From contig OZ316891.1 of the NCBI GenBank assembly GCA_973895155.1, forward strand, positions 23,932,001 to 23,996,000: a stretch of 64,000 nucleotides of DNA, written 5' to 3'. Of this stretch, positions 34,201-47,185 are shown piece after piece. The position numbers and the translations under genes are program-made. Within the stretch, counting starts at the first letter, position 1. Each line of letters starts with the position of its first letter. Source of the stretch: Marsupella aquatica. Its lineage: Eukaryota; Marchantiophyta. The notes beneath the pieces are model-generated. The model did no database searches, was not told the DNA's origin, and saw only the letters and a list, made by a program, of their open reading frames with translations.

Positions 34201-35760
34201 TAGATGATGACAGATACAAAGATAGGGAATACAAAGTCTTCCTGTCGCTTTCCTCTCCATGGAAGCGGACGAAAGTTGGATGTCGGCCTCAACAATTCCA
34301 GCAGCTTGAATCAAACTTTTTGTTCCTCTCTGCTATCCTAATGGCCTCCTGCCTGCCCTCCACCAGGTTTCCCAGCAATCGTCTTAACCTCACACTCATC
34401 CCCTTACGTAGCCTACCTATAGCCTACCTGTGCGCGACCAAATTAAATTCCTCCTTCGTAAGAAACAACACTTGTAAAAATATTCCAAATTTCCAGACTG
34501 TCAACCCTATGACCTGGCCTCACGTTGTATATGCAAGAGAAATCACCCTGTGACCCGTCCCTCCCAATTGCAACCATCCCATACAGCCATGAAATTATTC
34601 CATCTGCAAACCCTAAACTGTCTTAGCTAAGGTGCAATTCGCATCTAATGAAGGTCATCACTTCTCAGTGGCTTCCTATTGCGATTGCCCGCCTTCTTGA
34701 AATGAGAAATGTAGTGACAGCATTCAAGAGAAGAGCTGATGATGATGGTTGTGGGTGTGGCGAACTAGGAAGTTGACGGCCTCGCAGCTCGCAAGGGCGG
34801 TGAGTGATTGACCTTTTGTCAAGAAATTGAGCCCTCCATTTGTGCCGAGCCAGAGTGATCACTAAGATTTGAAAGAATTGCTTCGAGTAAGCTTGACGTC
34901 AATCCGTCCTTCGTATTGCTTCGAGTAAGAATTGCTTCGAGTAAGCATTGATCCGTGCCAAAGAAAACTGCCGCTTGCGCCTTGACGGAACTCTTGAAGT
35001 CAGATTTTCTTTCCCCCTCCCTTCCTTGCTTCCCTTCCACCTCCCTTCCTCTCGCGTGCTCACTCACTGATGCCGATGAACCGCTATAGGAAATCCGCTA
35101 TGCTACAAAACTGTACTCGATTTCAACAAGAGTCCTATGGCAGCAGCTTGCGCTTGTGGTTTATAGCTTGCGGGTGTGTGTCGTCCCCTCTGCTCGCGTT
35201 TCAGGATTCACTCAAAAGGAATGCAAGGGGAGTGCATTCTGGAAAACTGGCAAAGGAGTGCATTCTGGCAAAGTCTTCTCGTAGCGAGAATTCCTCTTCT
35301 TGAACTAAACTTAACGCGCAGCACCAGTGACTACACCAATGCTAGAAGCAGACAGTGTATGTTTAAACTGCTTAACTGGCACACAAACTTACGTTGATCC
35401 AAAGGTTCTTACCTTAGACTAGGGACATAGAAGCATATACACCCAAAGTAAATATTTCTCAATTAATCTCTACAGAACAAATCTGAATAAAAAGAATGTA
35501 GTTTGATACGGTGGTTGGACATTGCTACCTCCCAACTCTACCACAAATTAATTAATTTAAATGTTATCCGTTTGGCACTTAGTCTTGCGCGAGACAATCT
35601 TTAGTTCTTGCTTAAAATGAATTAATTTAATATCACTAAGGGGCTGACGTGGAGGAGTGAAGAAGCATGCAGCTGTTAGTTATAACCAAAAAACTTGCAC
35701 ACATACACTATTTGCATCTCATCTACTCAAATTAGATTGTCAAAATAATATGTCACACGT
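34201..35760. other. Element B spacer
   Basis: No gene recognised. attgcttcgagtaag occurs three times at 34877-34945. The GC-richer part around 34650-35100 between the cargo gene and the repeats could be its 5' leader or promoter. Confidence 0.4.
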
Positions 35761-36830
35761 CTTAGCTTGGGTCTTTGCAACTCGAAGAACCCACTCAGAA
35801 TCCACTCATAATCAGGTGCTTTGAGATGACAAGAATTAAAGCACTGCTTTATACCACTCTCATTGCAGTGGTGCGAGCCATGTTTTATAAAACCACTAAG
35901 AGGTCTGAGTGGTTTCACCAGTGGTACATGGTAGGGTCACCCACTAACTCTATTTCTCCAATTCCACAAACTCTTGGAGTGATGTTGCTAAAGGTGGTGG
36001 AAGGAGTTGCTCAACTTCTATGTGCCCCAAAACTTAGCACCTTTTGATTTCTTGTGTGATGGGGTGGGTGGTTTTGCTCAAACTGGGAGGCCATTGTGTT
36101 AGAGCTGTCCTTCAGGAGCAATGTGATGGAGCTAAGTTGGAGGAATGAGGAAGGCTACAACCAAAAATCATGAGCCTACCATTGGCACCCCATGTTCTAA
36201 AATTATAAATACAATGTGCCAGCCCTCTTAGCTTGGGTCTTTGCAACTTGAAGAACCCACTCAGAATCCACTCATAATCAGGTGCTTTGAGATGACAAGA
36301 ATTAAAGCACTGCTTTATACCACTCTCATTGCAGTGGTGCGAGCCATGTTTTATAAAACCACTAAGAGGTCTGAGTGGTTTCACCAGTGGTACATGGTAG
36401 GGTCACCCACTAACTCTATTTCTCCAATTCCACAAACTCTTGGAGTGATGTTGCTAAAGGTGGTGGAAGGAGTTGCTCAACTTCTATGTGCCCCAAAACT
36501 TAGCACCTTTTGATTTCTTGTGTGATGGGGTGGGTGGTTTTGCTCAAACTGGGAGGCCATTGTGTTAGAGCTGTCCTTCAGGAGCAATGTGATGGAGCTA
36601 AGTTGGAGGAATGAGGAAGGCTACAACCAAAAATCATGAGCCTACCATTGGCACCCCATGTTCTAAAATTATAAATACAATGTGCCAGCCCTCTTAGCTT
36701 GGGTCTTTGCAACTTGAAGAACCCACTCAGAATCCACTCATAATCAGGTGCTTTGAGATGACAAGAATTAAAGCACTGCTTATACCACTCTCATTGCAGT
36801 GGTGCGAGCCGTGTTTTATAAAACCACTGA
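35761..36830. repeat. 466-bp tandem repeat, 2.3 copies
   Basis: Units begin at 35761, 36227 and 36693 with cttagcttgggtctttgcaa. The first two units are nearly identical; the third stops matching near 36830. Each contains the inverted words accactctcattgcagtggt. Small ORFs repeated in each unit are by-products. Its place upstream of tnp2 corresponds to the 408-bp repeats of element A. Confidence 0.9.
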
Positions 36831-38583
36831 ATCACCCAAGTGGTTTGAGACTGGTGGGTGCTGAATGGTGTTTGACCGTAAATTTCAGAATCCCCAGGCC
36901 AGGCTAAAATTCAGTACCTAGTCAATACTAATTATTTTAATCTATCTGACCCTTTCTTAAGACCGGGGCACTTTACAAAAAGGGGTGGACGAAAAGAGAG
37001 GTAGCTTGCGTTCTAACATACTTGATCCACAGGTCAATTTGGACTATCGTCTGACCGGCCAGAAAGGTAGTGCATTTAATATTGTACCATCTTCACCCTA
37101 TACTTTCCATTTTTGAATCTGGCTATAATATCCAACAAAAGAGTGTTAGCTTTGTCACACTTTTCTAGCTAAGATGTTGCCAGTAGTTTGGCCAAAATGG
37201 GTATGGGTATGGTTAATTGACATCAAATTATTACATGATAGATGGCCCTTTTGACTTTGGAAGAAGCTTTGGAAATGAGTTATGTAAAACACTCAAAGGG
37301 TTAATTTTGATAGTGGAGTTTAGTTGTAGACTTTGTAGGGGACTACTTAAGGAGTAGGGGTTCACTTTCTAGTGAATAAATATCTTAGGATATAGAGGGA
37401 ATTTATTATGAATTTGAGGTAAGAGTGAAGGACCTCCACTAATATTGTTGTCTTAGGGTAATGTCAATGGTAATTAAATGAGAAGTTGATTTATTGGGAG
37501 GGCGGGTCCCACTCTGCAGTAAGATCCCTACTCCCGCCCGGCTCCGCGCGGCACAGAGTCTTTACATTTGTTCGCATCATGTTGGTTTCGGTTTCTTGAC
37601 TCTTTGCCTTAGGCTCATTCTCGCATTCTTAGTTTGATCTGCAGTGCCCGTCGCAAGTCTCACCCTGAACCGCCTCACGTCTTGGCTTAATCGTTGGTGA
37701 ACTCATTCTTCAAATGTTGGACGGATTTGCATGATAGAATCGAAGTTTGGAGTGGGACAGACAAGGTGATCATACCGCCCGCTTTGGAAGTTGTAAACTC
37801 GGTGATTTCCAGGACCTCAGCAAGAAAGGAAATCGAGGTTGCCATCTATTTGAATTGTTGTGGTGCTGAAGTAGAGTCAGCAGACGAATCAGTGACTTGC
37901 AGCAAGACTGCAGGAGCAACAACTTATTCATTGCTCAGGTTTTTAGTCGCAACCCTGTTAACTTCACCGCCCTCGCAGTCGCAACCCTGTTAACTTCTGT
38001 TGTCGCGCCTGGTCAATGCGTGTCAAGTTTCTTTAACTTCTTGTTGTGGTCTATTCGCGTGTAAGTCTGTCATCCTGGACTCGAAGCAGAGTTAGATGGA
38101 GTAGTACTGCTTTGGACCATGGCTGATGGATGTCATTTCATGCTGTCTGTCCGTGACCTTGAAGGTGTGAGGGGTTTACGATGCAAGCTCCTTGGTTTGA
38201 AGACTTCAAGATTCTCCTCGACTCAGCAGGTATCAACGCCTTTGGTTTCTTTTTATTGCATGTGATGCCATGGATTTAAATTCTGTATCATCTCCTAGAA
38301 GTGGTTCAATCACTGCCAGTTACACGAGAAGGTTAGCATGAAGTGAGAATGTGACAATGAATATAATCGTGAGTACGTGCTACTCTCCATATACAGCAAA
38401 AATGATGAGAGGGAATGAAACACTATGTTCAAATTTGAGCTTGGCAATGTGCAGTCCCACTTACGTGATCAAATTGAAGCAAAAATTCAGTAGCTTCGTC
38501 GCGCTGATTCAACTTTGAGGTGTGTTGTACTGCATGTCATTGTGGTCCGGTAAGGTGAGAGTCTTTTAAGTTTATTGGCAAAG
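36831..38583 (+). promoter_or_regulatory. Upstream region of element B tnp2
   Basis: No coding family match. A GC-rich block at 37505-37560 is followed by several possible leader exons with Cys/Ser-rich traces of low quality. The region should contain the tnp2 promoter and 5' UTR; I cannot place a TATA box with confidence. Confidence 0.4.
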
Positions 38584-41500
38584 ATGAGTGCCAATCGTGT
38601 AGGCTTTGGACAGTCTCGGCTATTCAGAGACTTCCGAAGGAGTGATCTTCAGTTGCATATTAGGGATGACAAATTATGGCGTCGACAACTGGCTGCTTGT
38701 AGGTCTGCAAGTATAGGGAAGATAAAGTGCCCTTGCACCATTTGCAACTGTAGGGGTAACCGTGTGAGTGTTCACACAGTCAAGAAGCACCTGTTACTGT
38801 ACTCCCGACATCCATCTCAGCGACATTGGTGGGGAGATGAATGTGACACATCAGATGAGGAGTGGAATGAACACTTATGCGAGGTCAATCCTCCATCAGA
38901 GGGTAGCAATATAGATACTGGAGCTATAGGAGGGTCTGTCATTGATGTAACCTGTGATATGGAAATTCCCCGGTTGTTGGAGGATTTGGCATTGCCAGTG
39001 GAAAACCATCCAAGTGATCCTGTAGATGAAAGTCCTTCGAGGGAAAATCCAGAGAGAAGTGGGGAAGAGATGTTTAATATGGATGAGCTCTTGGAGTCCA
39101 CAACTTCCACACCTCAGGAGCAGACTAGTCAAGAGGAGTGTTGGGATCAAGAGTCAGAAGAAAGAATGATGAATGCCTTTACAGAGGCATGTGCGCCTCT
39201 ATATGAGGGGTGCAATACTTCCCAGCTGTCCTTTGTATTGACCTTTCTGAACACCTGCCATAACAACGGGTTTACTAACTCAGGTGTTGATGAGCTTCTT
39301 TCCTTGATGGCAAAACACACTATGCCATCAAAGCATTTGCTTCCTAAGAATCTGTACGCATGTAAGAAGCTCATTGGTCATCTTGGATTAGATTATGTCA
39401 AAATCCATGCTTGTGAGGATGGGTGTGTTTTGTTCAGAAAGGATTTATTAGAGTGCGATCACTGTCCAACCTGCAAAAAACCTAGGTACAAGCAGGTTGG
39501 GCAGTCAAAGCAGGCAGTCAAAGTTCTCCGTCACTTTCCCCTCATACCAAGACTGAGACGCATGTATAGATGTAAAGCCATTTCGGAGCTCATGACCTGG
39601 CATGCAGACAATAAGAGCAAGGATGGAAAGGTCCGTCACGTAGCAGATTCAAGGGCTTGGGCAGAAATTGAAGCTAATATAGATGATACTTTTGAGAGTG
39701 AGCCACGGAATGTTCATCTTGGATTAGCCTTGGATGGTGTAAACCCGTTTGGTGAGAACAATCTAAAGCATTCCACATGGCCCGTAATGTTATTAAATTA
39801 CAATTTACCTCCCTGGTTGTCTACTAAGAAGTTTTTTATTATGCTGTCTTTACTGATTCCTGGACCTGAATCTGTAACTGATCGTAACATAGATATCTAC
39901 ATGGCCCCACTAATAGAAGAGCTTTCAGAGCTCTGGAAAGGAGTCAAGTGCTTTGATGCACTAGATAGGCCGGGTAAACAAAAGTGGTTTACACTGAGGG
40001 CCATTCTATTATGGACAGTGAATGACTATCCAGCTTTGGGCCTCATTTCTGGTCAAGTGACCAAAGGATACCATGGTTGTGTAGTGTGTGGACCCAATGT
40101 CACTTGTAGAAGGTCCCAGTCTCTATCAAAAAATGTGTTCCCTGGAAGCCGTAGATGGCTGGAGGCCAATCACAAGTATCGTACTCCTGACTATGCTGCA
40201 AAGTTTGATGGAAAGATAGAGTCACGAGGCCCTCCCCCCAGGATGACATGCGAGCTAAAGCTGGCTTATGCTGCTGAAGTTGAAGAGTTTCTGAAAAAAG
40301 AAGGGGCCAAGCAAGGAAGCAAGCACTGCCCATCAAAGCTCCATGGAGTCAAGAGGAAACAGGGTCTTGCCGTGCTGCCATATTGGACTGTGAGTTATCA
40401 CTTTACCTTTTCTTATCTCTCTTATTTAAACTAGTTATCTACAAGACTCTTTCGTGTGGAAGTTTGAATTGAACAGCTATTCATCAGTTTTGCTCGAGCA
40501 CATTCTTGGTCTTTGTGAGGGAACAGGCCCACAGTGTTTAATTACAGTGTGTAATGTGCTAAGTCGCATAGATGTTTGGCAATCTCTTAGCTGGCAGGCA
40601 GTCTGGCTCTTGGATTGATTGTGGGGGCTGCGAGGACAGGCATCTGTAGAATTGGGTCTTTGCCTAGTCGGCTCTTCAGTTAGTTCTCCAAGGGTCTCTT
40701 ACCCCTGCTTTGATGACCTGGTACTTTTTGGGTTTTTAGTATTTGTTTTTGTGTAGGCATGTGCAAATGAATGAATCAAACGATTAGAATATATTGTTTT
40801 GTTTTAAGATTGTAGTATGCGTAAATTAATGTTTGAACTAGCAAGATATGATTAATAATGCTTTGTAGTAGTTCTCGATGCTACCTACAACCGTTTGAAG
40901 GGCTGCCTGCAAAACTTTAGAATCTAAATTAAAATCTAATTCATTCTGATAAGCAGTAAGGGCCTGTCGTATGATTCCTCCTTTCCTGGTCATCATAGTG
41001 CCCTTTCTATTTCTTGTGGTGCCGTCCAAGGCCAGGAACCACGATGTAGAGTCGCTTATCTTACGGGTCATGTTGCCTCAATCTGCTATCGCTACCTGTC
41101 CACTTCACTTCCTTGGAAAGACTAAGATAACTTTAAAAACCCATAGAGTTTGCTCAAAACCCTACAATTTTGTTACTAACAGAACTGTTTCTTCATTAGT
41201 ATTCTAAATTGTATTCTAAATTAGTCGACTCTGGCCACTGCAATTGGGACGGGAAAATTTTGGGAAGAGCCCACTACCAATCGTTGTTTTTTATTATGGC
41301 AGGGGAGCCACAATGGCCAGAGTCAGTTTATTTTTCTTTGTATCCGTCGCCTATGCATTTCGAAGGTAGATGAATCTATTTGGCCACAAGAAATGACTGG
41401 TCAAGACTTTGCTCTCATGTTTATAACTTGTTACTCATGTTCTATTATATCTGGCGCGCAGAAACTTCTGATCAATCATGTCCTTGATCCAATGCACACG

Positions 41501-43419
41501 GAGAAAAACATTGCGCAATCTTATCCACACAACTTCTGGGAAGAAGGACACTGCTGCTGTCCGGAATGATATGCAAGCTGAAGGTGTTCATGAGCAATTG
41601 TGGATGAAGCCTCATCCAAACCAGAAAAAAGATCACTTTGTGAAACCCAAGGCACCATATGTCATGAGCAAATCAGAGCTCACACAATTTCTGGGAACCT
41701 TGAAGTGTCTGAAAGTTCCCACAGACTTTGGCAGCTCATTAGCTAAGTGTGTGCGGCCTAGCAATAAGCTGGCAGGTATGAAATCTCACGATTATCATTG
41801 CCTAATGCAGCAGATCCTTCCATTGGCATTGAGGAATTTGATGGACAAGGGACCCCGATTGGCCATTGTGAGTGTGTGCAGAGTTTGGCGTAAGATTTGC
41901 TGTAAAGTTTGGGACCCTACAACAAAGGATGCGTTGATGAAAGATGTAGCACAAACACTCTGTGCTTTGGAAATGCATTTCCCTTCGTCCTTTTTTGATG
42001 TTATGACTCATCTCATGGTGCATATAGTGGAAGAGTTGGACATTTGTGGGCCTGTATCACAAAGATGGATGTATCCAGTTGAGCGATACCTCAAGAATCT
42101 GAAGGGTTTTGTACGGAACAAGGCACGACCAGAGGCATCAATGGCAGAAGGATACATTCTCGAAGAGGCTTTAGGATTTGTGACAGAGTATATGGTAGAC
42201 TGCCAATCTACAAGGAGGCGTGTTTGGGATGCTGAAGAGGAGGAAGGAGTTAAAGGGGTGGTGTTGGAAGGGGCCTCATGCAAAGTCACTCTGACTGTGG
42301 TAGATCGAGATGCTGCTCATACATACTACCTACAGAATAATTTGTTGGTAACACCATGGTTGAGGTAAATTGTTACTTGCGCAACTATTATTTATGACAC
42401 ACTTTGTAACTTGCTGATAATTATTCAGATATTGTAATTAGTGGTTGATATTGTACGTTTTTGGATTGGTTTGCAGGCTCTATGAGAATGCAGAGGAAGA
42501 GAGAAGAAGACAGAGGGAAGCTTTTGTCCAACAAAATAACCAGACACGGCCTCCACACAGGCGTAGAGCAGCAACTTATCCTCAAGAATTGGAGGGAATT
42601 CCCTTTGGGGTTTGGTTTAGGAATGAGATTTCCGAAGCTAACCTTGATGATGATGAAAACAAGTTGTTGTTGACGGCTATTTCCTTTCCCCCAAGCCAGC
42701 ATGGTTTGACGTATACTTCAATGAAGGCTTATGGAAATCATTACAGGGTAATGCGCTGTAAAGGAAGGGATGGTAGTTGGCGTGAGCTATCCCATCTTAG
42801 GGACACAGATTGTCAAGGGTACGCTACATTTGACAGTGGGTTGGCCACCACTTTCCACGAGCAGAGAAGGGATCAGTCAGGAGTTGCTTTGGCTAAGCAA
42901 ACCTACGTTGGGGTTCTCACCCAGATTCTTAAACTTGACTATGGACCACTATTGCGTTTAGAACCAGCCATTATCCTCAAGGCAAAATGGGTCCGGTCAA
43001 AGTGGGGACCAGACAATACTGGTCCATCTATGAAACATGATGAAACTGGTCTCTGGCTGGCCAACTTTAACATGCCTTATCCTGCAGCCGAGAAGTTAGA
43101 CTATGTCTTGCCTGGTCAAGTTGAGCAAGTTTTCTTCTATCCTAACGAGGCTAGAACCTCATGGAGGCATGTCCTTCATAAGGAGGGAAGGTCTCGTAGA
43201 GTTGTTGAGGGTATCTATGATGTTGAATACAATGATCTTGTAGACCATCACGAGGTAGTTGAAGCGGAGCTTGTTGCAGCTGCTAACCGAGCTGTGCCAT
43301 TGGAGGAAGGAGAGAGCTTAGTCGCTCAGCAAACAGTTGCAAGGGTGACAGATGAATCAGTTGAAGAGATAATACAGGATGATGTTTGGGAAGATGAGGA
43401 AGATTCTGAGGAAGAGTAA
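38584..43419 (+). pseudogene. tnp2 (TNPD-type) transposase of element B, one frameshift
   Basis: Start ATG 38584 (the frame is open slightly further upstream from a TTG). Exons 38584-40389, 41462-42364 and 42477-43419 join at gtgagt/cgcag and gtaaat/tgcag sites identical in phase to element A. Domains: transposon-associated Cys domain (DDKLWRRQLAACRSASIGKI, PCTIC); tnp2 core (LPKNLYACKKLIGHLGLDYV, GLALDGVNPFG with Asp near residue 384, WTVNDYPALGLISGQ, CVVCGPN); LPYWT|KLLINHVLDPMHTEKN; DUF4218 (QILPLALRNLMDKGPRLAIV to RWMYPVERYLKNLKGFVR); DUF4216 (YVGVLTQILKLDYG). Lesion: at about 41516 the frame must shift; compared with A, two bases of a CACA are missing (or one is extra). Otherwise it encodes about 1,217 residues. 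A sequencing error cannot be excluded; if so the gene is intact. Confidence 0.88.
41227..41324. repeat. 98-bp inverted-repeat insertion in tnp2 intron 1 (MITE-like)
   Basis: gactctggcca at 41227-41237 is the perfect inverse of tggccagagtc at 41314-41324. Intron 1 is 1,072 bp here but only about 112 bp in element A, so the intron has gained DNA, and this small palindromic unit may be part of it. Confidence 0.4.
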
Positions 43420-43446
43420 CCGTGTGGCTATGTTGGTAGTGTGTGG

Positions 43447-46400
43447 ATGCAGAACTCAAGTGATTCGGTCTTGGATTCGGCTGATGAGTCCCCAGAAGAG
43501 TCAAATGCTGAACTCACGGCCTATGAGTTGGAGAGATTGAGGAACATAAAAGCAAACAACGCCTTCATTGCAGCTGTGATTGGAAAATCTGCGGCAGATT
43601 TGAACAGGTCTTGAATATATAGTCCCTCCCAACTTTGGTAGTCCACCTTATGTCAATCTTTATATGATTAACATTAGAGTAGAATTTGAATGCGTCCAGT
43701 GGCCTGGGAATTGCTATTGGCATTGTTAAATAATGTGGCCTTTGAAAATTTGCATGAATGACATTAATTAACATTAGTTTGGGTTGATGAAAGGCAGTTC
43801 AGAAGGTGTGGGAAGAAGCAAAACAAAACGTGTTTATAGAAAGAAACCAGCGCAATTGCAGGTACCTTCTCTACCAACAAGGAAGAGTGCAAGGCAGCAA
43901 GCGATGAACATACCAACTATGGCAGACAACGGCTCAGATATTGAGGGCAGTGAGCGGTCAGAAGGTACACCTTACAGTGACTCTGAGAATGAGGGAGGCG
44001 CCGACTGGGGGAATTGTGACGACGAGATAACCATTGGGGACAAACAACGCGCAGGGGTACGTGTCTAATTAATTTTTCATTTTTTTGCTGTGCTGTGAAG
44101 GACACCAATTATGGTGCTATATCTTACTAATATATGAAATATGTCCGCAACTTATAAGAATATTGAAGATATTTAGTAAATGTACTGATTGTTGACTGTA
44201 TATTGTTTCAGGCTGTCTCACACACCTCTGCTAAGTATTATAAAGATCCCATCACGGGAGTTGTCAGCTTGCGTAAGTTTCCACCTATACTAGCTTCTTT
44301 ACATTAGCTATGTATGAATTTGAATATGACACAGCCTATGATTGTGATTGAATGTAAAATATGATGGGATGACCATGGCTGTTAATTACTTGTCAATGTA
44401 CGTTGCAAGGCTTAATGCCAAGTTCAAGTCAGGGTTCAAGTATATTGGTGGCAAATTCTAAGTCTGAACTAAGATGTAAATCTTTGATATTGTAGTGACC
44501 CCTATCCCTCAGGGAAGTGCTATGATGGCCAGTGCAAGTGGACCGTCCCAACAGTCAATTATGCGGCAGATGTCTCGAGCTGCAAAGAAACATTGGGTGG
44601 ATCACACAGCTGAGCGAAGTAAAATGGGCATGAAGAAAGCAAGTATTCAGGTATCATGCCAACTTTAATTCAAACTCTTCTAGCAGATCAACATAGGATC
44701 AAAATAGGATGCTTGCCAATTTTTAAATAGAGGTTGGAAACAGCCCCGACCTTTATCCTACTGACAGCATCGGTTAGTTTGAATCAATCACAATCGACAA
44801 TGATGTCTCGTGTGCAGATTTGGAATGACGATATTGATGCAAGTGACCAGTTCCGGGGACGTTGGGCAGACGACCTTCGTGCAGCTTGTGTTGGCAGACT
44901 CGACCCTTCCGTGCGTAACATTGCTAAGCAAGACAAGGACATTATTATCCATTTGTATGATGTGATGGCTACTAATTGGCAGTATGTAGGGGGGACTTTG
45001 TCTGAGAAGAAGTTCAGGTCCCACTTGTCAAAAATAATGAAGGCTCAACGTGCAAAACTTCACAAGCATTTTCAAGCGATTGGGAAGCGCTTGGACAAGA
45101 AGCCTCCTGAAAATGTCAAGCCTGAGCAATGGAAAACACTTTGTGAGTGGTGGTTGTCCCCAGAAGGACTAACCAACATTCAGAAAATGACTAGAGCGAG
45201 AGCAGAAGTGAAGAATCCATCTAAAGTTGGACGAGGTGGCCATCGTGGGAGGGAGGCAATTTATGTGAGTGTGCTAACCCTTATGACATGATCATCTTTC
45301 AGTTTGTGCCATACATTCTCTGAGTGTGCTGATAAATGTTTGATTGCATTATTGTGCTGATAGTTGTTCCTGCCTTTTTCAGAAGAGGCAGAGAGGTCAT
45401 AGCCCAGGTCTATCAGACCTTCGACCTAATCCTTTTGATGACAAAGCAAATGGTTTGGGTTGGAGGTCAGATGTAAGCCCATCCTTGGCAAGTACTAAGT
45501 CCATCCTTGGTACACCTGCTCACCAGCTAGGGAGGAACTCAATCGTGAGTTTCTTTCTCTTCCTTTCCATATTGTAAGTACACCTGTCTCGGGTAATATT
45601 TTAAGAGGACACAAAGTGGCTGTATATGGCTAATTTTTTTACTCACTGTGGTTTTCCAGACACCTGTATCCAACCTTGTAGTTGAGCGAAATGATGAAGT
45701 GATTTGTGAGAAAATAACCAGTTCTATCAATACTACTTTAGCTGCTGGGTTGGCACTGGTGGCTAAGACAATTGCAGAGAGCTTGGGAAATTACCAGCAA
45801 CATATGAGTGTTTTGCATCAGAAGGAGACATCTCATGTAGGAGGGGTAGGTATCAATATTGAAGCTTCCCAAGAGGGGGGTGGTGGACCTGGAGCACTTG
45901 GTACGTCAAGCCTACCCACTTCCACAATTAAGGCTGCATCGGGCACTTCAGCACCAAAGAGTTCTGCAATGAAGTTGAATTTTGTGGATCTGTCCAAAGA
46001 GGGTATGTCTGTCTAATTTGTACTCTAAGCTAGGTCATGACCATTTGCTCTGGGTGATCGAAAATTAAGAGCTTAATTTTGTAAAATCATTGTAATGCAA
46101 ATGATTTGTAAAAGCATTTCGATCATCTGAAAAATTGAATAATATATGTCCATGTCGGTGAGGAAGGTGCGGAGCAGAAAGACCTGATGGACAATGCGGA
46201 GTATAGTCACTCTGTGACTGTAAAGCAGGAGGTCTTAGATGATCCCACAAAGGTCCTTATCTCCAGTTCACCTCAACTAACTCCTAAGACAGGCAAGGGC
46301 CGAAAACCTAAAGGAAAGGTAAGGTTTGTGTGCTGCACTCAACTATCTCATAGTATAGATGCAAACTTTGTGACAAGGTGCTTAGCGCAGGGGCTCAGGA

Positions 46401-47185
46401 ATTGTGTACATTCAAAGTTTTCTCAGGCCTGTGTTCTTACAAATTAGCTCTATGTCTTGTACGTGGATGGTGGATGTTCGAGTGGAATATGCACAGTATG
46501 TAGAATTTTTTTCAGTCCAATATATATGCACACCTGACTCTATGCTCTCAGTCTAAGTTTGTCTAATTTTTCATTTGATCAGATGCCAAAGGTGGGAATC
46601 ATGCAGGCTCTTGAAGAGGGCAATGAAACAATCTCAGAACACCCAACCCCTTCAAGACCTCTAAGTACGGATGTTCTGAAGTCAGCGTCTTCACCAACTG
46701 TGTTGAAGGTGACAATCTTCATAGATTTCTCCTTTTCTAAATTAATTACTATCATTTTGCATCTGTTCACTATCCTGCATTATGCATGATTCACTTAGCA
46801 GTGATTACATCCCTTGAAATGGCGCGCATCAGTATTGTTGCAAGCCAAGGGTTCATTGGCACCGCAGATTAAAAATATGGTCTCTCATTAAATTAGCCGT
46901 AATATATTGATTTACTGCTGGCAGTTCAAGATTGGGGACGTGGTGAAATTGAAGTCCCCAGTGGACTCTCGGGTTGTTGCTCTTGCAACAGTGCAGGGAG
47001 TCTGGGGGCAAGATTTTTACAATGGCAATGAAATTCCACCAGGACATTTGATCGTGATTGCAAATGAGGTGTTTGAACAGGATGCACCTCTACTTGAGAA
47101 AGAGCATCCAAACTCTCAGGTCAAATTTCTGAAGGATGTGGGCGACAGACATTTCTTGTGGTACCAGAAGTTGATGAGGAAGTAG
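43447..47185 (+). CDS. TNPA-like protein of element B, about ten exons
   Basis: Starts 27 bp after the tnp2 stop with ATG 43447 (MQNSSDSVLD ... AYELERLRNIKANNAFIAAV), homologous to the first exon of the A gene. Further exons with good GT-AG sites: about 43803-44056 (acidic), 44212-44272, 44496-44650, 44818-45264, 45383-45544, 45660-46002, about 46177-46318, 46583-46708 and 46925-47185. The 44818 exon (WADDLRAACVGRLDPSVRNI ... KFRSHLSKIMKAQRAKLHKH ... RAEVKNPSKVGRGG) resembles Ptta/En/Spm transposase. The last exon (FKIGDVVKLKSPVDSRVVAL ... PPGHLIVIANEVFEQDAPLL) resembles the Tnp1/En/Spm-like domain. Such proteins bind subterminal motifs of the element. No nonsense codon was seen within these exons. 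Exact joins are predicted, not proven; the first exon's donor (gtcttg) is weak. Confidence 0.62.

Noticed and set aside
35775-36907. Repeated 60-90 codon ORFs as a tandem gene family
   Set aside because: They arise from the 466-bp tandem repeat and occur on both strands without any domain.
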